Source of the DNA: an uncultured Lachnospiraceae bacterium
GTDB lineage: Bacteria; Bacillota; Clostridia; Lachnospirales; Lachnospiraceae
Length of the DNA stretch: 64,000 nucleotides
Assembly: GCA_910577735.1 (NCBI GenBank)
Contig: CAJTOO010000001.1
Location: 65,782-129,781 of the forward strand
Reading direction: 5' to 3'
This document shows positions 24,019 through 33,239 of this stretch, piece after piece (within the stretch, counting starts at the first letter, position 1; each line of letters opens with the position of its first letter). The notes beneath the pieces are model-generated. The model saw only the letters and a program-made list of their open reading frames with translations. It was not told the origin of the DNA and searched no databases. The position numbers were made by a program, and so were the translations under genes.

Positions 24019-25404
24019 TCACACCAGCATCACGTCCTCTTCCAAAAATCCTCTGATCACGCTGCTTAGAATTTTATTATGAAGGTTCTCTCCGTCCAGA
24101 GCAGCCTTTGCTGCCTTGATATACTGTGTAGTGTGCCCAATCCAATAGGTCTGTCCATCCTTCATCTGTTGCTTTTCCTCAAACAGGACTTCTACCTGCC
24201 TGCCGATAAAGCCCGCCCGGTAAGTGCGGGACATCTGCCGCTCCGTTTCCATAAGGACTGTACTGCGCCTTCCCTTCTCTGCCTCCGTGAGCTGACCTTC
24301 CATTTCAGCTGCCCGTGTTCCCTGGCGTTTGGAATACTTAAAAATGTGCATCTCAAAAAAGTTCACGCGGCGCAGAAAATCTTCTGTCTCCTGAAACTCC
24401 TCCTGAGTCTCTCCCGGAAAGCCCACAATGACATCCGTTGTGATTGCCGGATTCTCATAGAACCGCCTCAGGTACGCCGTCGCCCGAAAATATTCTTCAC
24501 TGTCATAGCGCCTGTTCATTCTGCGAAGCACCGAATCACTGCCGCTTTGCAGGGAAAGATGGAAATGTGGACAGACTTTGGGCATCCCACTGATTCTTAA
24601 TGCGAATTCCTCCGTCACAATACGCGGCTCCAAAGATCCCAGCCGGATGCGCTTTATCCCTTCTATCTCATGAAGCTTTTCCAGCAAAGGCAACAGTTCG
24701 CATCCGCCTCTGTCCATCCCGTAAGAACTGATATGGATTCCTGTCAGTACAATCTCCTGATATCCTTCCCCGGCAATGCCCTGCACTTCCCTGAGAACAT
24801 CCTCCTGTCTTCTGCTCCTGACCCGCCCTCTGGCATAAGGTATCACACAGTAAGAACAAAACTGATTGCAGCCATCCTGAATCTTAATATAGGCCCGGGT
24901 GTGTTCTGCAGTCCTTTTTAAGGTCATCTCCTCATATTCACATGTGTGGTTGATGTCAATCATATAAAGACCCGGCGTATCTGCCCGCTCATCTGCCGCA
25001 TCCGGTTCCGATAATCCGGCACCCGCCGCAGTCTCTCCTGTTTCCTGCGCCTCTCTTTGCCCTGACAGGTAATTCTCCAGAATCATGATCAAGTCTTTCT
25101 TGCGGTTATTGCCAATGGCAAGGTCCACGGTGCCATCCTTTACAATCCTGTCCTTCCCAGTCTGCACATAGCAGCCCACGGCCACCACAACGGCCTGCGG
25201 ATTTATTTTCCGCGCGCGATGAAGCATCTGCCGGCTCTTTCTGTCCGCAATATTCGTGACGGTGCAGGTATTTACGATGTAAATGTCTGCCCTCTCATCA
25301 AATGGTACAATTTTATATCCTTTTTCCTGTAACATTTGTTGCATAACATCTAATTCGTAATTATTTACCTTACATCCCAGATTATGTAATGCTACACTTT
25401 TCAT
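24019..25404 (-). CDS. mtaB: tRNA t6A37 methylthiotransferase
   Basis: About 461 residues from the ATG at 25404 (GGGG six bases upstream), in the MiaB-like radical SAM family. The N-terminal domain has three cysteines for one cluster (HNLGCKVN, VNTCTVTN, AVGCYVQTG), the radical SAM motif is CNQFCSYCVIPYARGR near residue 165, and a TRAM-like C-terminus follows. MtaB adds a methylthio group to t6A37 in tRNAs reading ANN codons. CKVNNYE at the N-terminus is the MtaB type, not MiaB or RimO. A 40-residue variable insert precedes the radical SAM domain. It is separated from ireB by that gene's promoter. Confidence 0.94.
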   Translation of the reverse strand: MKSVALHNLGCKVNNYELDVMQQMLQEKGYKIVPFDERADIYIVNTCTVTNIADRKSRQMLHRARKINPQAVVVAVGCYVQTGKDRIVKDGTVDLAIGNNRKKDLIMILENYLSGQREAQETGETAAGAGLSEPDAADERADTPGLYMIDINHTCEYEEMTLKRTAEHTRAYIKIQDGCNQFCSYCVIPYARGRVRSRRQEDVLREVQGIAGEGYQEIVLTGIHISSYGMDRGGCELLPLLEKLHEIEGIKRIRLGSLEPRIVTEEFALRISGMPKVCPHFHLSLQSGSDSVLRRMNRRYDSEEYFRATAYLRRFYENPAITTDVIVGFPGETQEEFQETEDFLRRVNFFEMHIFKYSKRQGTRAAEMEGQLTEAEKGRRSTVLMETERQMSRTYRAGFIGRQVEVLFEEKQQMKDGQTYWIGHTTQYIKAAKAALDGENLHNKILSSVIRGFLEEDVMLV

Positions 25405-25437
25405 AGTAATCCCCATGTTTTTTGTATTGTTTGAGCA

Positions 25438-25466
25438 TTGACTTTTATACTTCCAGCATTTAGTAT
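25438..25466 (+). promoter_or_regulatory. Promoter of the HPr-like gene
   Basis: TTGACT (25438-25443), 17 bases, TAGTAT (25461-25466). The start would be about 35 bases ahead of the ATG. Confidence 0.65.
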
Positions 25467-25506
25467 TATAGCAGAAGGTATAAAAATCAAAGGAGGTAAT
25501 TCCGAA

Positions 25507-25737
25507 ATGAAAACAGTACAGATTTCATTAAATTCTATTGATAAGGTTAAATCATTCGTGAATGATATTACAAAGTTCGATTATGACTTCGATTTAGTAT
25601 CCGGCAGATATGTAATCGATGCAAAATCTATTATGGGTATCTTCAGCTTAGATTTATCCAAGCCTATCGACCTCAACATTCATGCGGAGGATGGTACTGA
25701 TGAAGTTATGGAAGCTTTGAAGCCCTACATCATGTAA
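25507..25737 (+). CDS. HPr-family protein without the PTS phosphorylation histidine
   Basis: A 76-residue protein with AAAGGAGGT ahead of its ATG. It fits the HPr fold: the stretch DAKSIMGIFSLDL matches the HPr KSIMGVMSL segment with its regulatory Ser46, and the ends also agree. In place of the GIHARPA loop that carries catalytic His15, it has NSIDKVKSF, so it cannot pass phosphate in sugar PTS transport. This is the state of Bacillus Crh, which keeps only the Ser46 site used by HPr kinase for catabolite control. A regulatory role is inferred. It is monocistronic, with its own promoter and terminator between mtaB and thiI. Confidence 0.85.
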   Translation: MKTVQISLNSIDKVKSFVNDITKFDYDFDLVSGRYVIDAKSIMGIFSLDLSKPIDLNIHAEDGTDEVMEALKPYIM

Positions 25738-25758
25738 TACTTATCAAGAAGACAGAGG

Positions 25759-25791
25759 GAATCACTTACCTATCGTAAGTGGTTCTTTTTT
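25759..25791 (+). terminator. Terminator of the HPr-like gene
   Basis: GGAATCACTTAC and GTAAGTGGTTC pair across a short loop and run into TTTTTT. Confidence 0.88.
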
Positions 25792-25901
25792 GTATTATAG
25801 GAAATTTCGCCGCTTATCTGAGTCAGCGGAACAAACCTTCTAATCGAGCTTGCCCGATTTTTGACGGCAATTGAATGTCCGGTGAAATCTGTCATATCCG
25901 C

Positions 25902-27080
25902 CTAACGAACAACGATCAGTTCCTCCCCCGCAATTGCTGCCTCCACCAGTTCTTCTATCTTCTCCTGCAGATTCTGTTCATGTTTCCTGATGATATTCAG
26001 ATTCGGTTTCGTCACAGGATGCTTGGCCACGAAAATAGTGCAGCAATCCTCATAAGGAAGAATGGATGTCTCATAGGTATCAATTTTCTCAGAGACCTCC
26101 ACAATCTCCATCTTGTCAAAACCGATCAAAGGTCTGTAAACAGGCATTGTGCAGACTTCATTGGTAGCCGCAAGACTGTGCATGGTCTGGGAAGCCACCT
26201 GCCCGATGCTCTCTCCGGTAATCAGTCCAAGACACTCGGTCTGTCTGGCAATATGTTCCGCAATGCGCATCATGTAGCGGCGCATGATGATCGTCAGTTC
26301 ATCGTGCGGGCACTTGTCATAGATATAAAGCTGAATATCCGTAAAATTAATCACATGCAGATAAATGGGCCCTGTATAGGCGGCAACTTTCCGTGCCAGA
26401 TCCACTACCTTTTGCTTCGCACGCTCACTGGTGTACGGCGGCGCATGAAAATATACCGCGTCAATCTTCACGCCGCGTTTGGCAATCATCCAGCCCGCCA
26501 CCGGGGAATCAATGCCGCCCGAAAGCAACAGCATGGCCTTGCCGCCTGTGCCCACAGGCATGCCTCCCGGGCCCGGTATGATCTCAGAATAAAGATAAAT
26601 CATATCCCGGATTTCCACATGGAGAAGGATGTCCGGCTTATGCACATCCACACGCATCTCCGGATAGGCATCCAGCACGATACCGCCCAATTCCATATTA
26701 ATCTCCATGGAATCCAGGGGGTAATTTTTACGTGCCCTTCTGGCTGCCACCTTAAAGGTCTTATGCTTGTCCGGATACACGTCATCTAAATAACGGACTA
26801 CAGCCTCACCCAGTTTCTCAAATCCCTCATCCTCCACATGCACCACCGGACAGATTCCGGAAATCCCGAACACTTTCTGTAGATTTTCCACTGTCTCATC
26901 ATAATCAAATTCTGTGAGTGCATCCACATAAATACGCCCGTCCGTCCTGCGCACAGCGAACTCACCCTCAGACTTTTTCAGGGCGTATTTGATCTGTCTG
27001 ACCAGCGCTTCCTCAAACAGATAGCGGTTTTTCCCTTTTACTCCAATTTCGGCATATTTGATCAAAAAAGACTTGTACAT
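25902..27080 (-). CDS. thiI: tRNA 4-thiouridine synthetase ThiI
   Basis: About 392 residues from the ATG at 27080 (TGGAGAG upstream). It has an N-terminal ferredoxin-like and THUMP RNA-binding part (to about 165) and a PP-loop ATPase with LLSGGIDSPVAGWM near 183. It uses ATP and sulfur from IscS to make s4U8 in tRNA. The C-terminal rhodanese domain of the E. coli enzyme is absent, as in most Gram-positives, so sulfur passes directly. The upstream iscS gene on the same strand completes the relay. It is convergent with the HPr-like gene. Confidence 0.95.
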   Translation of the reverse strand: MYKSFLIKYAEIGVKGKNRYLFEEALVRQIKYALKKSEGEFAVRRTDGRIYVDALTEFDYDETVENLQKVFGISGICPVVHVEDEGFEKLGEAVVRYLDDVYPDKHKTFKVAARRARKNYPLDSMEINMELGGIVLDAYPEMRVDVHKPDILLHVEIRDMIYLYSEIIPGPGGMPVGTGGKAMLLLSGGIDSPVAGWMIAKRGVKIDAVYFHAPPYTSERAKQKVVDLARKVAAYTGPIYLHVINFTDIQLYIYDKCPHDELTIIMRRYMMRIAEHIARQTECLGLITGESIGQVASQTMHSLAATNEVCTMPVYRPLIGFDKMEIVEVSEKIDTYETSILPYEDCCTIFVAKHPVTKPNLNIIRKHEQNLQEKIEELVEAAIAGEELIVVR

Positions 27081-27198
27081 AATACTCTCCATTTCTTAAT
27101 ATGTGAGGCGGCACGGACAGCTTATTCACTGCCGTCCCGCCATTTATACTTTCCTGCCACGGCCAATGGATCCAGGATCACTTTGCTGTATCTTATGA

Positions 27199-28353
27199 TT
27201 AATGTCTTGTATACTTCCTCAACATGGGCACCATCTCACATAATGCCTGTACAGTATACTCAATTTCCTCCCTCGTCGTAAATACAGAGAGGCTTAAACG
27301 AATCGTGGACTCTAACAGATCCTTCTCTACACCAATAGCCTTGAGGGTCGCGGAAGGCTGTGGTTTATGGGCCGCACAGGCGCTTCCCGCCGACACATAA
27401 ATGCCCTGCTCTTCCAGAGCATGCAAAAGCACCTCGCTGCGCACACCCCGCACGGAAAGACTCACAATATGCGCTGCACCTTCCCTTCCGGGACAGCCGT
27501 TTATCTTCACATCTTCTATCTGACTGACGCCGCTTATCAGCATCTCCCGCAGACCATACATCCCTTCCATATCACGGTCCAGATTCTGATACATCATTTT
27601 CGCCGCCAAAGCTATTCCGGCGCTTCCGGCCACATTCTCTGTACCGGAACGCATGCCCTTTTGCTGTCCGCCGCCGTATATGACAGGATTCACTTTGGCG
27701 CCCTCTCTCAAATAGAGAAGCCCAACACCCTTCGGTCCGTGAATCTTATGCGCACTGACCGACAACATGTCAATCTGCATTTTCTTCGGATAAATGTGAA
27801 ACTTGCCAAATCCCTGCACCGCATCCACATGGAACAGGGTCTGCGGATTACATTTCTTGATCAGCGGCCCCGCTTCCCCAATGGGCTGCAGACTGCCTAT
27901 TTCATTGTTGGTATGCATGATGGACACCAGAATGGTATCCTGCCTGACAGCACGTTCAAGATCCTTCAGGCTTATCCTGCCCTGTCTGTCTACCGGGAGG
28001 TAAGTCACCTCAAACCCCTGGTTGTGCAGATATGCCATGGTCTGCAGAATTGCCGGGTGTTCAATCTGTGTTGTTATCAGATGGCGGCCTCTTCTGTGGT
28101 TCGCCATCGCCGTACCAATCAGTGCAATATTGTCAGATTCTGTTCCCCCTGAGGTGAAGAAAATCTCCTTTTCATTTACCTTTAAAATCTTTGCAAGTGT
28201 CTCTCTGGCATCTCTTACGTACTGTTCCGCCTCCACGCCTTTATGGTGCATACTGGAAGGATTACCGTAGTGTTCACACAAGATCTTATGCGTCAACTGC
28301 GCAACCTCTTCAAAACATCTGGTGGTCGCAGAATTATCCAAATACACTTCCAT
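27199..28353 (-). CDS. Cysteine desulfurase (IscS/NifS-like)
   Basis: About 384 residues; the ATG at 28353 (MEVYLDNSATT) has AAAGG at a good distance, while an ATG three codons earlier is too close. The PLP-binding lysine is in SVSAHKIHGPKGVG and the catalytic cysteine in VSAGSACAAHKPQPS. It takes sulfur from cysteine to alanine, forming a persulfide passed to ThiI, whose gene follows on the same strand. It resembles the dedicated NifZ-type desulfurase of Bacillus next to thiI, more than the Isc or Suf machinery; no scaffold genes are near. Confidence 0.94.
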   Translation of the reverse strand: MEVYLDNSATTRCFEEVAQLTHKILCEHYGNPSSMHHKGVEAEQYVRDARETLAKILKVNEKEIFFTSGGTESDNIALIGTAMANHRRGRHLITTQIEHPAILQTMAYLHNQGFEVTYLPVDRQGRISLKDLERAVRQDTILVSIMHTNNEIGSLQPIGEAGPLIKKCNPQTLFHVDAVQGFGKFHIYPKKMQIDMLSVSAHKIHGPKGVGLLYLREGAKVNPVIYGGGQQKGMRSGTENVAGSAGIALAAKMMYQNLDRDMEGMYGLREMLISGVSQIEDVKINGCPGREGAAHIVSLSVRGVRSEVLLHALEEQGIYVSAGSACAAHKPQPSATLKAIGVEKDLLESTIRLSLSVFTTREEIEYTVQALCEMVPMLRKYTRH

Positions 28354-28522
28354 CTTTGCCATTCCTTTCTCTCAGATTTCATATTCTACGGAAGTTTTGT
28401 CGCAGACAAAATTTAGGAATATTTTTCTCTCTATACTTATATACATATCATATGTGTGTCTTTCGGGAAGGTCACTTCCGGAGTCGTTCAGCCGCCTTTC
28501 CAGACAGGCACAGCAGCACGTC

Positions 28523-29263
28523 TTAGTTTTCCAGATGGTACATCAGCCAGGATAACACCGTAAAGCCTGCCGTCTCTGTCCTGAGAATCCGCTTTCCCAA
28601 TGTAAGGGGTTCTATCCCGGCAGACAAGGCTGTCTGTATCTCAGACTCCTCAAAGCCGCCTTCCGGCCCGATAAAGACTGCTATACTCTGCCCAGGCTTG
28701 ATTGCCTCTATCAAAGCCCTGGTATGTGTCATATCCTCTGCCAGTTCATAGGGAATCAATCTGACGTCCATGCTCCCGGCCAGATCTACCGCCTCCTGAA
28801 ACGAGACCGGCATATGGACTTCCGGTATCACGCCTCTCTTGCTCTGCTTCGCCGCCGCTTCCGCGATGCCCTGCCACCTGTTCACTTTATTCGCCGCTTT
28901 CTTTTCGTCAAGCTTCACCACACAACGCTTCGCCGCCACCGGGATAATCTCATACACACCAAGTTCCACAGCTTTCTGGACTATAAGTTCCATCTTATCA
29001 GCCTTGGGCAGCGCCTGAAAAAGATAAATACGGGAAGGAAGTTCCACGCCATCCTCCTTGATAAAACGGAGGGTACAGACCACTGTATCCTCCACAAATT
29101 CTTCTATTCCGCAGCGGTATTCCCTGCCGTCGATTCCATTGCTTACAGCAATCTCCTCTCCGGGCTTCATGCGAAGAACATTCCTGATATGGTTCACATC
29201 ACTGCCGGTAATGATAACTTTCTTATCCTGTATCTGGGATGGCTGTACAAAAAATTGATACAT
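28523..29263 (-). CDS. rsmE: 16S rRNA m3U1498 methyltransferase
   Basis: A 246-residue SPOUT-class methyltransferase. The N-terminal PUA-like domain (MYQFFVQPSQ...HIRNVLRMKPGE) binds rRNA, and the C-terminal knot has FIGPEGGFEESEI and LGKRILRTETA, the SAM-binding loops of RsmE. It methylates N3 of U1498 in 16S rRNA. It is encoded downstream of prmA with vanZ between, all on one strand with short gaps, a common grouping of ribosome-modifying genes. Confidence 0.95.
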   Translation of the reverse strand: MYQFFVQPSQIQDKKVIITGSDVNHIRNVLRMKPGEEIAVSNGIDGREYRCGIEEFVEDTVVCTLRFIKEDGVELPSRIYLFQALPKADKMELIVQKAVELGVYEIIPVAAKRCVVKLDEKKAANKVNRWQGIAEAAAKQSKRGVIPEVHMPVSFQEAVDLAGSMDVRLIPYELAEDMTHTRALIEAIKPGQSIAVFIGPEGGFEESEIQTALSAGIEPLTLGKRILRTETAGFTVLSWLMYHLEN

Positions 29264-29293
29264 GTATTAACTCCTGTCACCTCTGCCCTCATT

Positions 29294-29818
29294 TTACTGC
29301 TGACGCTTTCTGCTCCTCCTGCGTCTTAACAGCTGCACCACTTTGACCAACAGCATAAAGATAATAACACCTGCCAAAGCCCCTGTGCTGTCTATCATCA
29401 CATCGCTGACTCGTCCAGCTCTGCCGGGAACAAACAATTGGTGAAATTCATCACTGGCGCCATAGACAGCCGTTGCTGCAAACGCAATCGCAGCCCTGCG
29501 CCACATCCCCATCTCCCACAGTCCAAGCCAGACAAATAAGAGAATTGACAGAATGGCAAATTCTGTCATATGCGCTGTCTTCCTCACAAAATATTCAATG
29601 GTATCAGCAATCTCCCGCAGCTGTTCGTCATTCAGATTCCAATGGAAAAAATGTCCGGTGGAACTGACCATACGATAACTCAGACTCTCGCTCACCACAC
29701 TGGACTCCTCATTACTCTGCGCGGAAAACGCGAAAATAATGCACATCCAAACAACTGCCAGAATTCCTGCCAGATATCTTATTATTTTCATCATTTGTTT
29801 TTCTGATGTTTTTTTCAT
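29294..29818 (-). CDS. VanZ-family membrane protein
   Basis: A 174-residue protein with four hydrophobic segments (about 10-28, 95-113, 115-135, 140-160) and VanZ-family marks: IFAFSAQ early, VRKTAHMTEFAILSILL in the middle, and AVYGASDEFHQLFVPGR later. The C-terminus is rich in Lys and Arg. VanZ itself gives low teicoplanin resistance, but most relatives have no known role and no other van gene is here. It is probably part of the prmA-rsmE operon. Confidence 0.9.
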   Translation of the reverse strand: MKKTSEKQMMKIIRYLAGILAVVWMCIIFAFSAQSNEESSVVSESLSYRMVSSTGHFFHWNLNDEQLREIADTIEYFVRKTAHMTEFAILSILLFVWLGLWEMGMWRRAAIAFAATAVYGASDEFHQLFVPGRAGRVSDVMIDSTGALAGVIIFMLLVKVVQLLRRRRSRKRQQ

Positions 29819-29873
29819 AACTTCTTTCCTAACATATCACCCTCACTGACGACTTCTTGCATTCCGGAAAAAC

Positions 29874-30860
29874 CTATTCTTTGCGTGCCGTCACCGACAC
29901 CCACTCGCCCTGATAAGTCACCTCAATGACGGTAAGCCCTGCCGCCTCTATGGCCTCCCGCACAGTCTGTTCCTTGTTATCTATAATACCGGACGTGATG
30001 TAGACACCGCCCTTTTTCAACTGATGGACAATCACCGGAGTCAGCGGCACCAGTACATCTGCCAGAATATTTGCCACCACGATATCATAGCATTCATACC
30101 CTACTTTGTCCTGGACTGCCTTGTCTGTAATCAAATTGCCTATGGTCATCCAGAACGCCTCTGCCGGGATTCCATTGGCCTCCATATTCTGTGCCACGGC
30201 TTCCACCGCACAAGGATCCAAATCAGTTCCTACCGCATGCTTCGCACCGTACAGCAACGCAAGAATTGCCAGAATGCCGCTTCCCGTCCCCACATCCAGA
30301 AGTTCAGTCTCCTCCGTCAGAAACTTCCTGATCTGGCGGATGCACAGCTGGGTGGTCTCATGCATACCGGTTCCAAAAGCTGTCCCCGGATCGATATGTA
30401 ATATCTTCTTATCCCGATCCTCTTCTTTCACTTCTTCCCAGGACGGAATCACTAACAAATCGTCGATATAAAACTGGTGAAAATACTGCTTCCAGTTGTT
30501 GATCCAATCAATGTCCTCTGTCTCTGCCACCGTAATCGTACCCTCACCTATTTCCATAAACAGACGCAGATCCTCAAGCTCTTCCTGAATCCGGACCGCG
30601 ACAGCATCCTTATCCGTGGAACTTCCATTTAGCTCCAGGCTGCCATCCTCTTTCTCCTCCACAAAGAAACTCAGATAGGCAATCCCATCATCTGCCGGCC
30701 CATCCGGCAAAATATCCACAAACATCTGCTCCTTTTCCAGAGCCGTTAAGGGCACCTTGTCCTCAATCTGCGCCCCCTGCAGGCCAATGTCATAGAGGGT
30801 GCTGATAATCACATCCTCCGCGTCTACGATTGTCTTAATCCTGAATTTCATCCACTTCAT
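29874..30860 (-). CDS. prmA: Ribosomal protein L11 methyltransferase
   Basis: A 328-residue methyltransferase with an N-terminal L11-recognition domain and a class I SAM domain: DPGTAFGTGMHETTQLC and DVGTGSGILAI, then VVANILADVLVPL, which is specific to PrmA. It trimethylates lysines of ribosomal protein L11. It appears to be first in a unit with vanZ, rsmE, iscS and thiI, though the 160-base gap before iscS may hold another promoter. Confidence 0.95.
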   Translation of the reverse strand: MKWMKFRIKTIVDAEDVIISTLYDIGLQGAQIEDKVPLTALEKEQMFVDILPDGPADDGIAYLSFFVEEKEDGSLELNGSSTDKDAVAVRIQEELEDLRLFMEIGEGTITVAETEDIDWINNWKQYFHQFYIDDLLVIPSWEEVKEEDRDKKILHIDPGTAFGTGMHETTQLCIRQIRKFLTEETELLDVGTGSGILAILALLYGAKHAVGTDLDPCAVEAVAQNMEANGIPAEAFWMTIGNLITDKAVQDKVGYECYDIVVANILADVLVPLTPVIVHQLKKGGVYITSGIIDNKEQTVREAIEAAGLTVIEVTYQGEWVSVTARKE

Positions 30861-30915
30861 GGAGTCACCTTTTCTTTCTGCTTCTTCCTGTTGTCAGCAC
30901 AATTATATCTGCAAA

Positions 30916-32067
30916 TCAGCCCTTACTCCTGCTAATTTCTAACAATTTCTCTTTCAGCTCATTCTCCATGGCCTTCATCTCCACTTCCGCAGCCTTTCTC
31001 TTCTCCCGGCCCTCTGCCTGGATTTTCATGACCTCATCCAACGTGGAAATCAGACTTGCATTGGTGGTTTTGAGAGTCTCCATATCAATAATACCGCGCT
31101 CAGATTCTTTCGCGCTCTCCACTGCCGCCATTTTCAAAACCTCGGCATTCTTCTTCAGAAGTTCGTTGGTCATGTCTGAGACTTCCCGCTGTGCCTGCGC
31201 AGCCTGTTTGGCATGACCCACACCCAATGCCAGAACCATCTGGCTTTTCCATAAGGGAATAGTATTGACCAGCGTGGACTGTATCTTTTCCACCATCATC
31301 GTATCACTGCTCTGCACCAGCCTAATCTGGGGAGCAGTCTGTACGGACACCATTCTGGTCAGTTCCAGGTCATGCAGTTTCTTCTCAAACCTATCACAGA
31401 GTGCTTCTAAATCCCGAGCCGCCTGTGCATCCTCCGCGAGAGAACTTCTCTGTGCCTTTTCAACCAGCTGGGGCAGTTCTGTCTCTCTGGTCTCCTGCAG
31501 TTTCTTCTTACCTGCCAGAATGTACATAGTCAATTCTTTAAAATAAGTGAGGTTCAAGTCATACATCTTATCCAGAATGGAGATATCTTTCAAAAGCAGC
31601 ACCTGGTGTCCTTCCAGCGCCTCGCATATTTTATTCACATTTGTCTCTGCCTTGTTGTACTTCGTCTTCAGATTCTCCAGTTTATTGACAGGTTTTTTGA
31701 ATATTCCCAGAAAACCTTTCTCATCCTCCTCAAAATCCCGCAGCTGCGCTACCACGCCGGAGAGCATTTCTCCCACTTCACCCAGGTCCTTGGTCTTCAC
31801 ATTCTCCAGGGCATCGCCGGAAAAGTCCGCCATCTTCTTCTGGGTTCCCACACCATATTGTAATATGGCCGTGGAATTGTGCAGATCGATCTGTCTGCTG
31901 AATTCTTCCACCTGCCTCTTTTCTTCTTCGCTCAGAATCTTGTCGTCCAGTGTCTCCTGCAGCTCCTTCGTCTCTTCTGCCTCCACAAGCGGTTGTCTGT
32001 CCTCCATCACTTCCCCAAACACTAAGGTCGGCACGTTTGTTCCCTTTACATCCATTTCGCCACTCAC
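30916..32067 (-). CDS. Toxic anion resistance protein (TelA family)
   Basis: A 383-residue, largely helical protein of the TelA/YaaN family. The start is GTG at 32067 after AGGGG; an ATG at 32055 is an alternative. Coiled-coil stretches fill the middle and C-terminal parts, and family marks include LEGHQVLLLKDISILDKMYD and LVQSSDTMMVEKIQSTL. Relatives were linked to tellurite resistance and to cell-envelope stress in Listeria. It starts 5 bases after the xpaC stop, so the two are co-translated. The real function is not established. Confidence 0.9.
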   Translation of the reverse strand: MSGEMDVKGTNVPTLVFGEVMEDRQPLVEAEETKELQETLDDKILSEEEKRQVEEFSRQIDLHNSTAILQYGVGTQKKMADFSGDALENVKTKDLGEVGEMLSGVVAQLRDFEEDEKGFLGIFKKPVNKLENLKTKYNKAETNVNKICEALEGHQVLLLKDISILDKMYDLNLTYFKELTMYILAGKKKLQETRETELPQLVEKAQRSSLAEDAQAARDLEALCDRFEKKLHDLELTRMVSVQTAPQIRLVQSSDTMMVEKIQSTLVNTIPLWKSQMVLALGVGHAKQAAQAQREVSDMTNELLKKNAEVLKMAAVESAKESERGIIDMETLKTTNASLISTLDEVMKIQAEGREKRKAAEVEMKAMENELKEKLLEISRSKG

Positions 32068-32072
32068 ATCCC

Positions 32073-33239
32073 CTATTCTTCAAAATCCTTTTTTAAATAG
32101 CCATCCTGTTTCAGCATTGTATGTAACACCGAGATATCGGACTGAATATCCCAGGCCTTCTCACGGAACAATTCATCCAGGAATGTTTCAAATGCTTCAT
32201 TGATGGTATCTACTGCCATCTCGATTTCCCGCTTGGTCTGTGCGATATTGGACACCTCTATCTGCTGTCTGTCCAAATCGCGATAAGCTTCCAGAAGCTT
32301 CCTGGTAGTAGGCAGATAAAAACGCAGCATCTTCCGCAGTTCCGGGGCCAGTTCAGGCTCTTTTTCCACCTGCGCAAAAATCCTCGTGACCAGCAGTTCC
32401 AAACGATCCAGCTTGTCCGACATCTCCTCTCCCGGAATCTCTTCATTGCACTGGCGAATCAGCCGAACATAGCCCTGCCCTTCCTCAATCACCTTCTCCG
32501 CCTCGGTTTTCTGCGGCTTCTGTTCCTTCTCTTCCGCCTCAGATTTTACATCCGTCAGCTTTTCATTCTGCAGCGACTCTTCATAATGCTTCTGCGTCCG
32601 CTTGTACTGCTCATACATTTCATGGCTGGCAATCAGACAGGTCTCCTTCTGGTCCAGGTGGGCCTGCTTGAACATCCCAAGCCGCATCATCTTTTTAAGA
32701 TCCCGGCGGATATATCTCTCGCTCCTGCCGGTTCTGGATGCAATATCCTGAATGGTACAGTACAGCTTTTCTCTCACCATATCCACATAAATCCGGTAGC
32801 GGTTGCTTCTGCCCTTGAGGCGTGAACCATAGGACCCCGTCATAAATCCCAGAAGGAAAATCACACCGGATATCAGCGCAGGAGCCACAGACCCGCCATG
32901 CAAAAGCAGACCCAACAGATGGCCCACCAACACCAGGGCAAAAATTCCCATGGAACTGTAGCCCACTGCCATACATACAATTCCCAGAGCTTCCCCCTTC
33001 GGGTGCCTTTCAAACAATCTTGTGTCCGGGCGGATATTTGGTTTGCGGTACTTAACACTTTTGACGACATCACCCACCGTTTCCACAGTCCGATTCAGGT
33101 TCTGGCCTACATCTCCTACGGCACGGTTCACCGTATCGCCTATGGTCTTTCCCAGGCCTGCAAAGTCACTGGTCTCCACTGCCCGCTGTACCTGGTCCCG
33201 AATATCCTCTCCTACCCGATACCACTCATTCTTGTCCAT
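32073..33239 (-). CDS. XpaC/YceG-type membrane protein
   Basis: About 388 residues from the ATG at 33239 (MDKNEWYRVG); a much longer frame upstream lies inside the preceding gene. The N-terminal 90 residues have amphipathic repeats (GDTVNRAVGDVGQNLNRTVE), then two membrane segments near 105-150, and a cytoplasmic part with a winged-helix-like stretch (IASRTGRSERYIRRDLKKM) and a long coiled coil. This is the 5-bromo-4-chloroindolyl phosphate hydrolysis (XpaC) family, regularly paired with TelA. It overlaps the DUF3048 gene by 14 bases. Catalytic activity is doubtful. Confidence 0.85.
   Translation of the reverse strand: MDKNEWYRVGEDIRDQVQRAVETSDFAGLGKTIGDTVNRAVGDVGQNLNRTVETVGDVVKSVKYRKPNIRPDTRLFERHPKGEALGIVCMAVGYSSMGIFALVLVGHLLGLLLHGGSVAPALISGVIFLLGFMTGSYGSRLKGRSNRYRIYVDMVREKLYCTIQDIASRTGRSERYIRRDLKKMMRLGMFKQAHLDQKETCLIASHEMYEQYKRTQKHYEESLQNEKLTDVKSEAEEKEQKPQKTEAEKVIEEGQGYVRLIRQCNEEIPGEEMSDKLDRLELLVTRIFAQVEKEPELAPELRKMLRFYLPTTRKLLEAYRDLDRQQIEVSNIAQTKREIEMAVDTINEAFETFLDELFREKAWDIQSDISVLHTMLKQDGYLKKDFEE

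Noticed and set aside
25875..26789. 304-codon open frame antisense to thiI
   Set aside because: thiI is well supported; the antisense product has many His and Cys without domain structure.
27100..27160. Imperfect G/C-rich inverted repeat between iscS and thiI
   Set aside because: Arms pair poorly and have no T tract; it would split a functionally linked pair, so it was not called a terminator.
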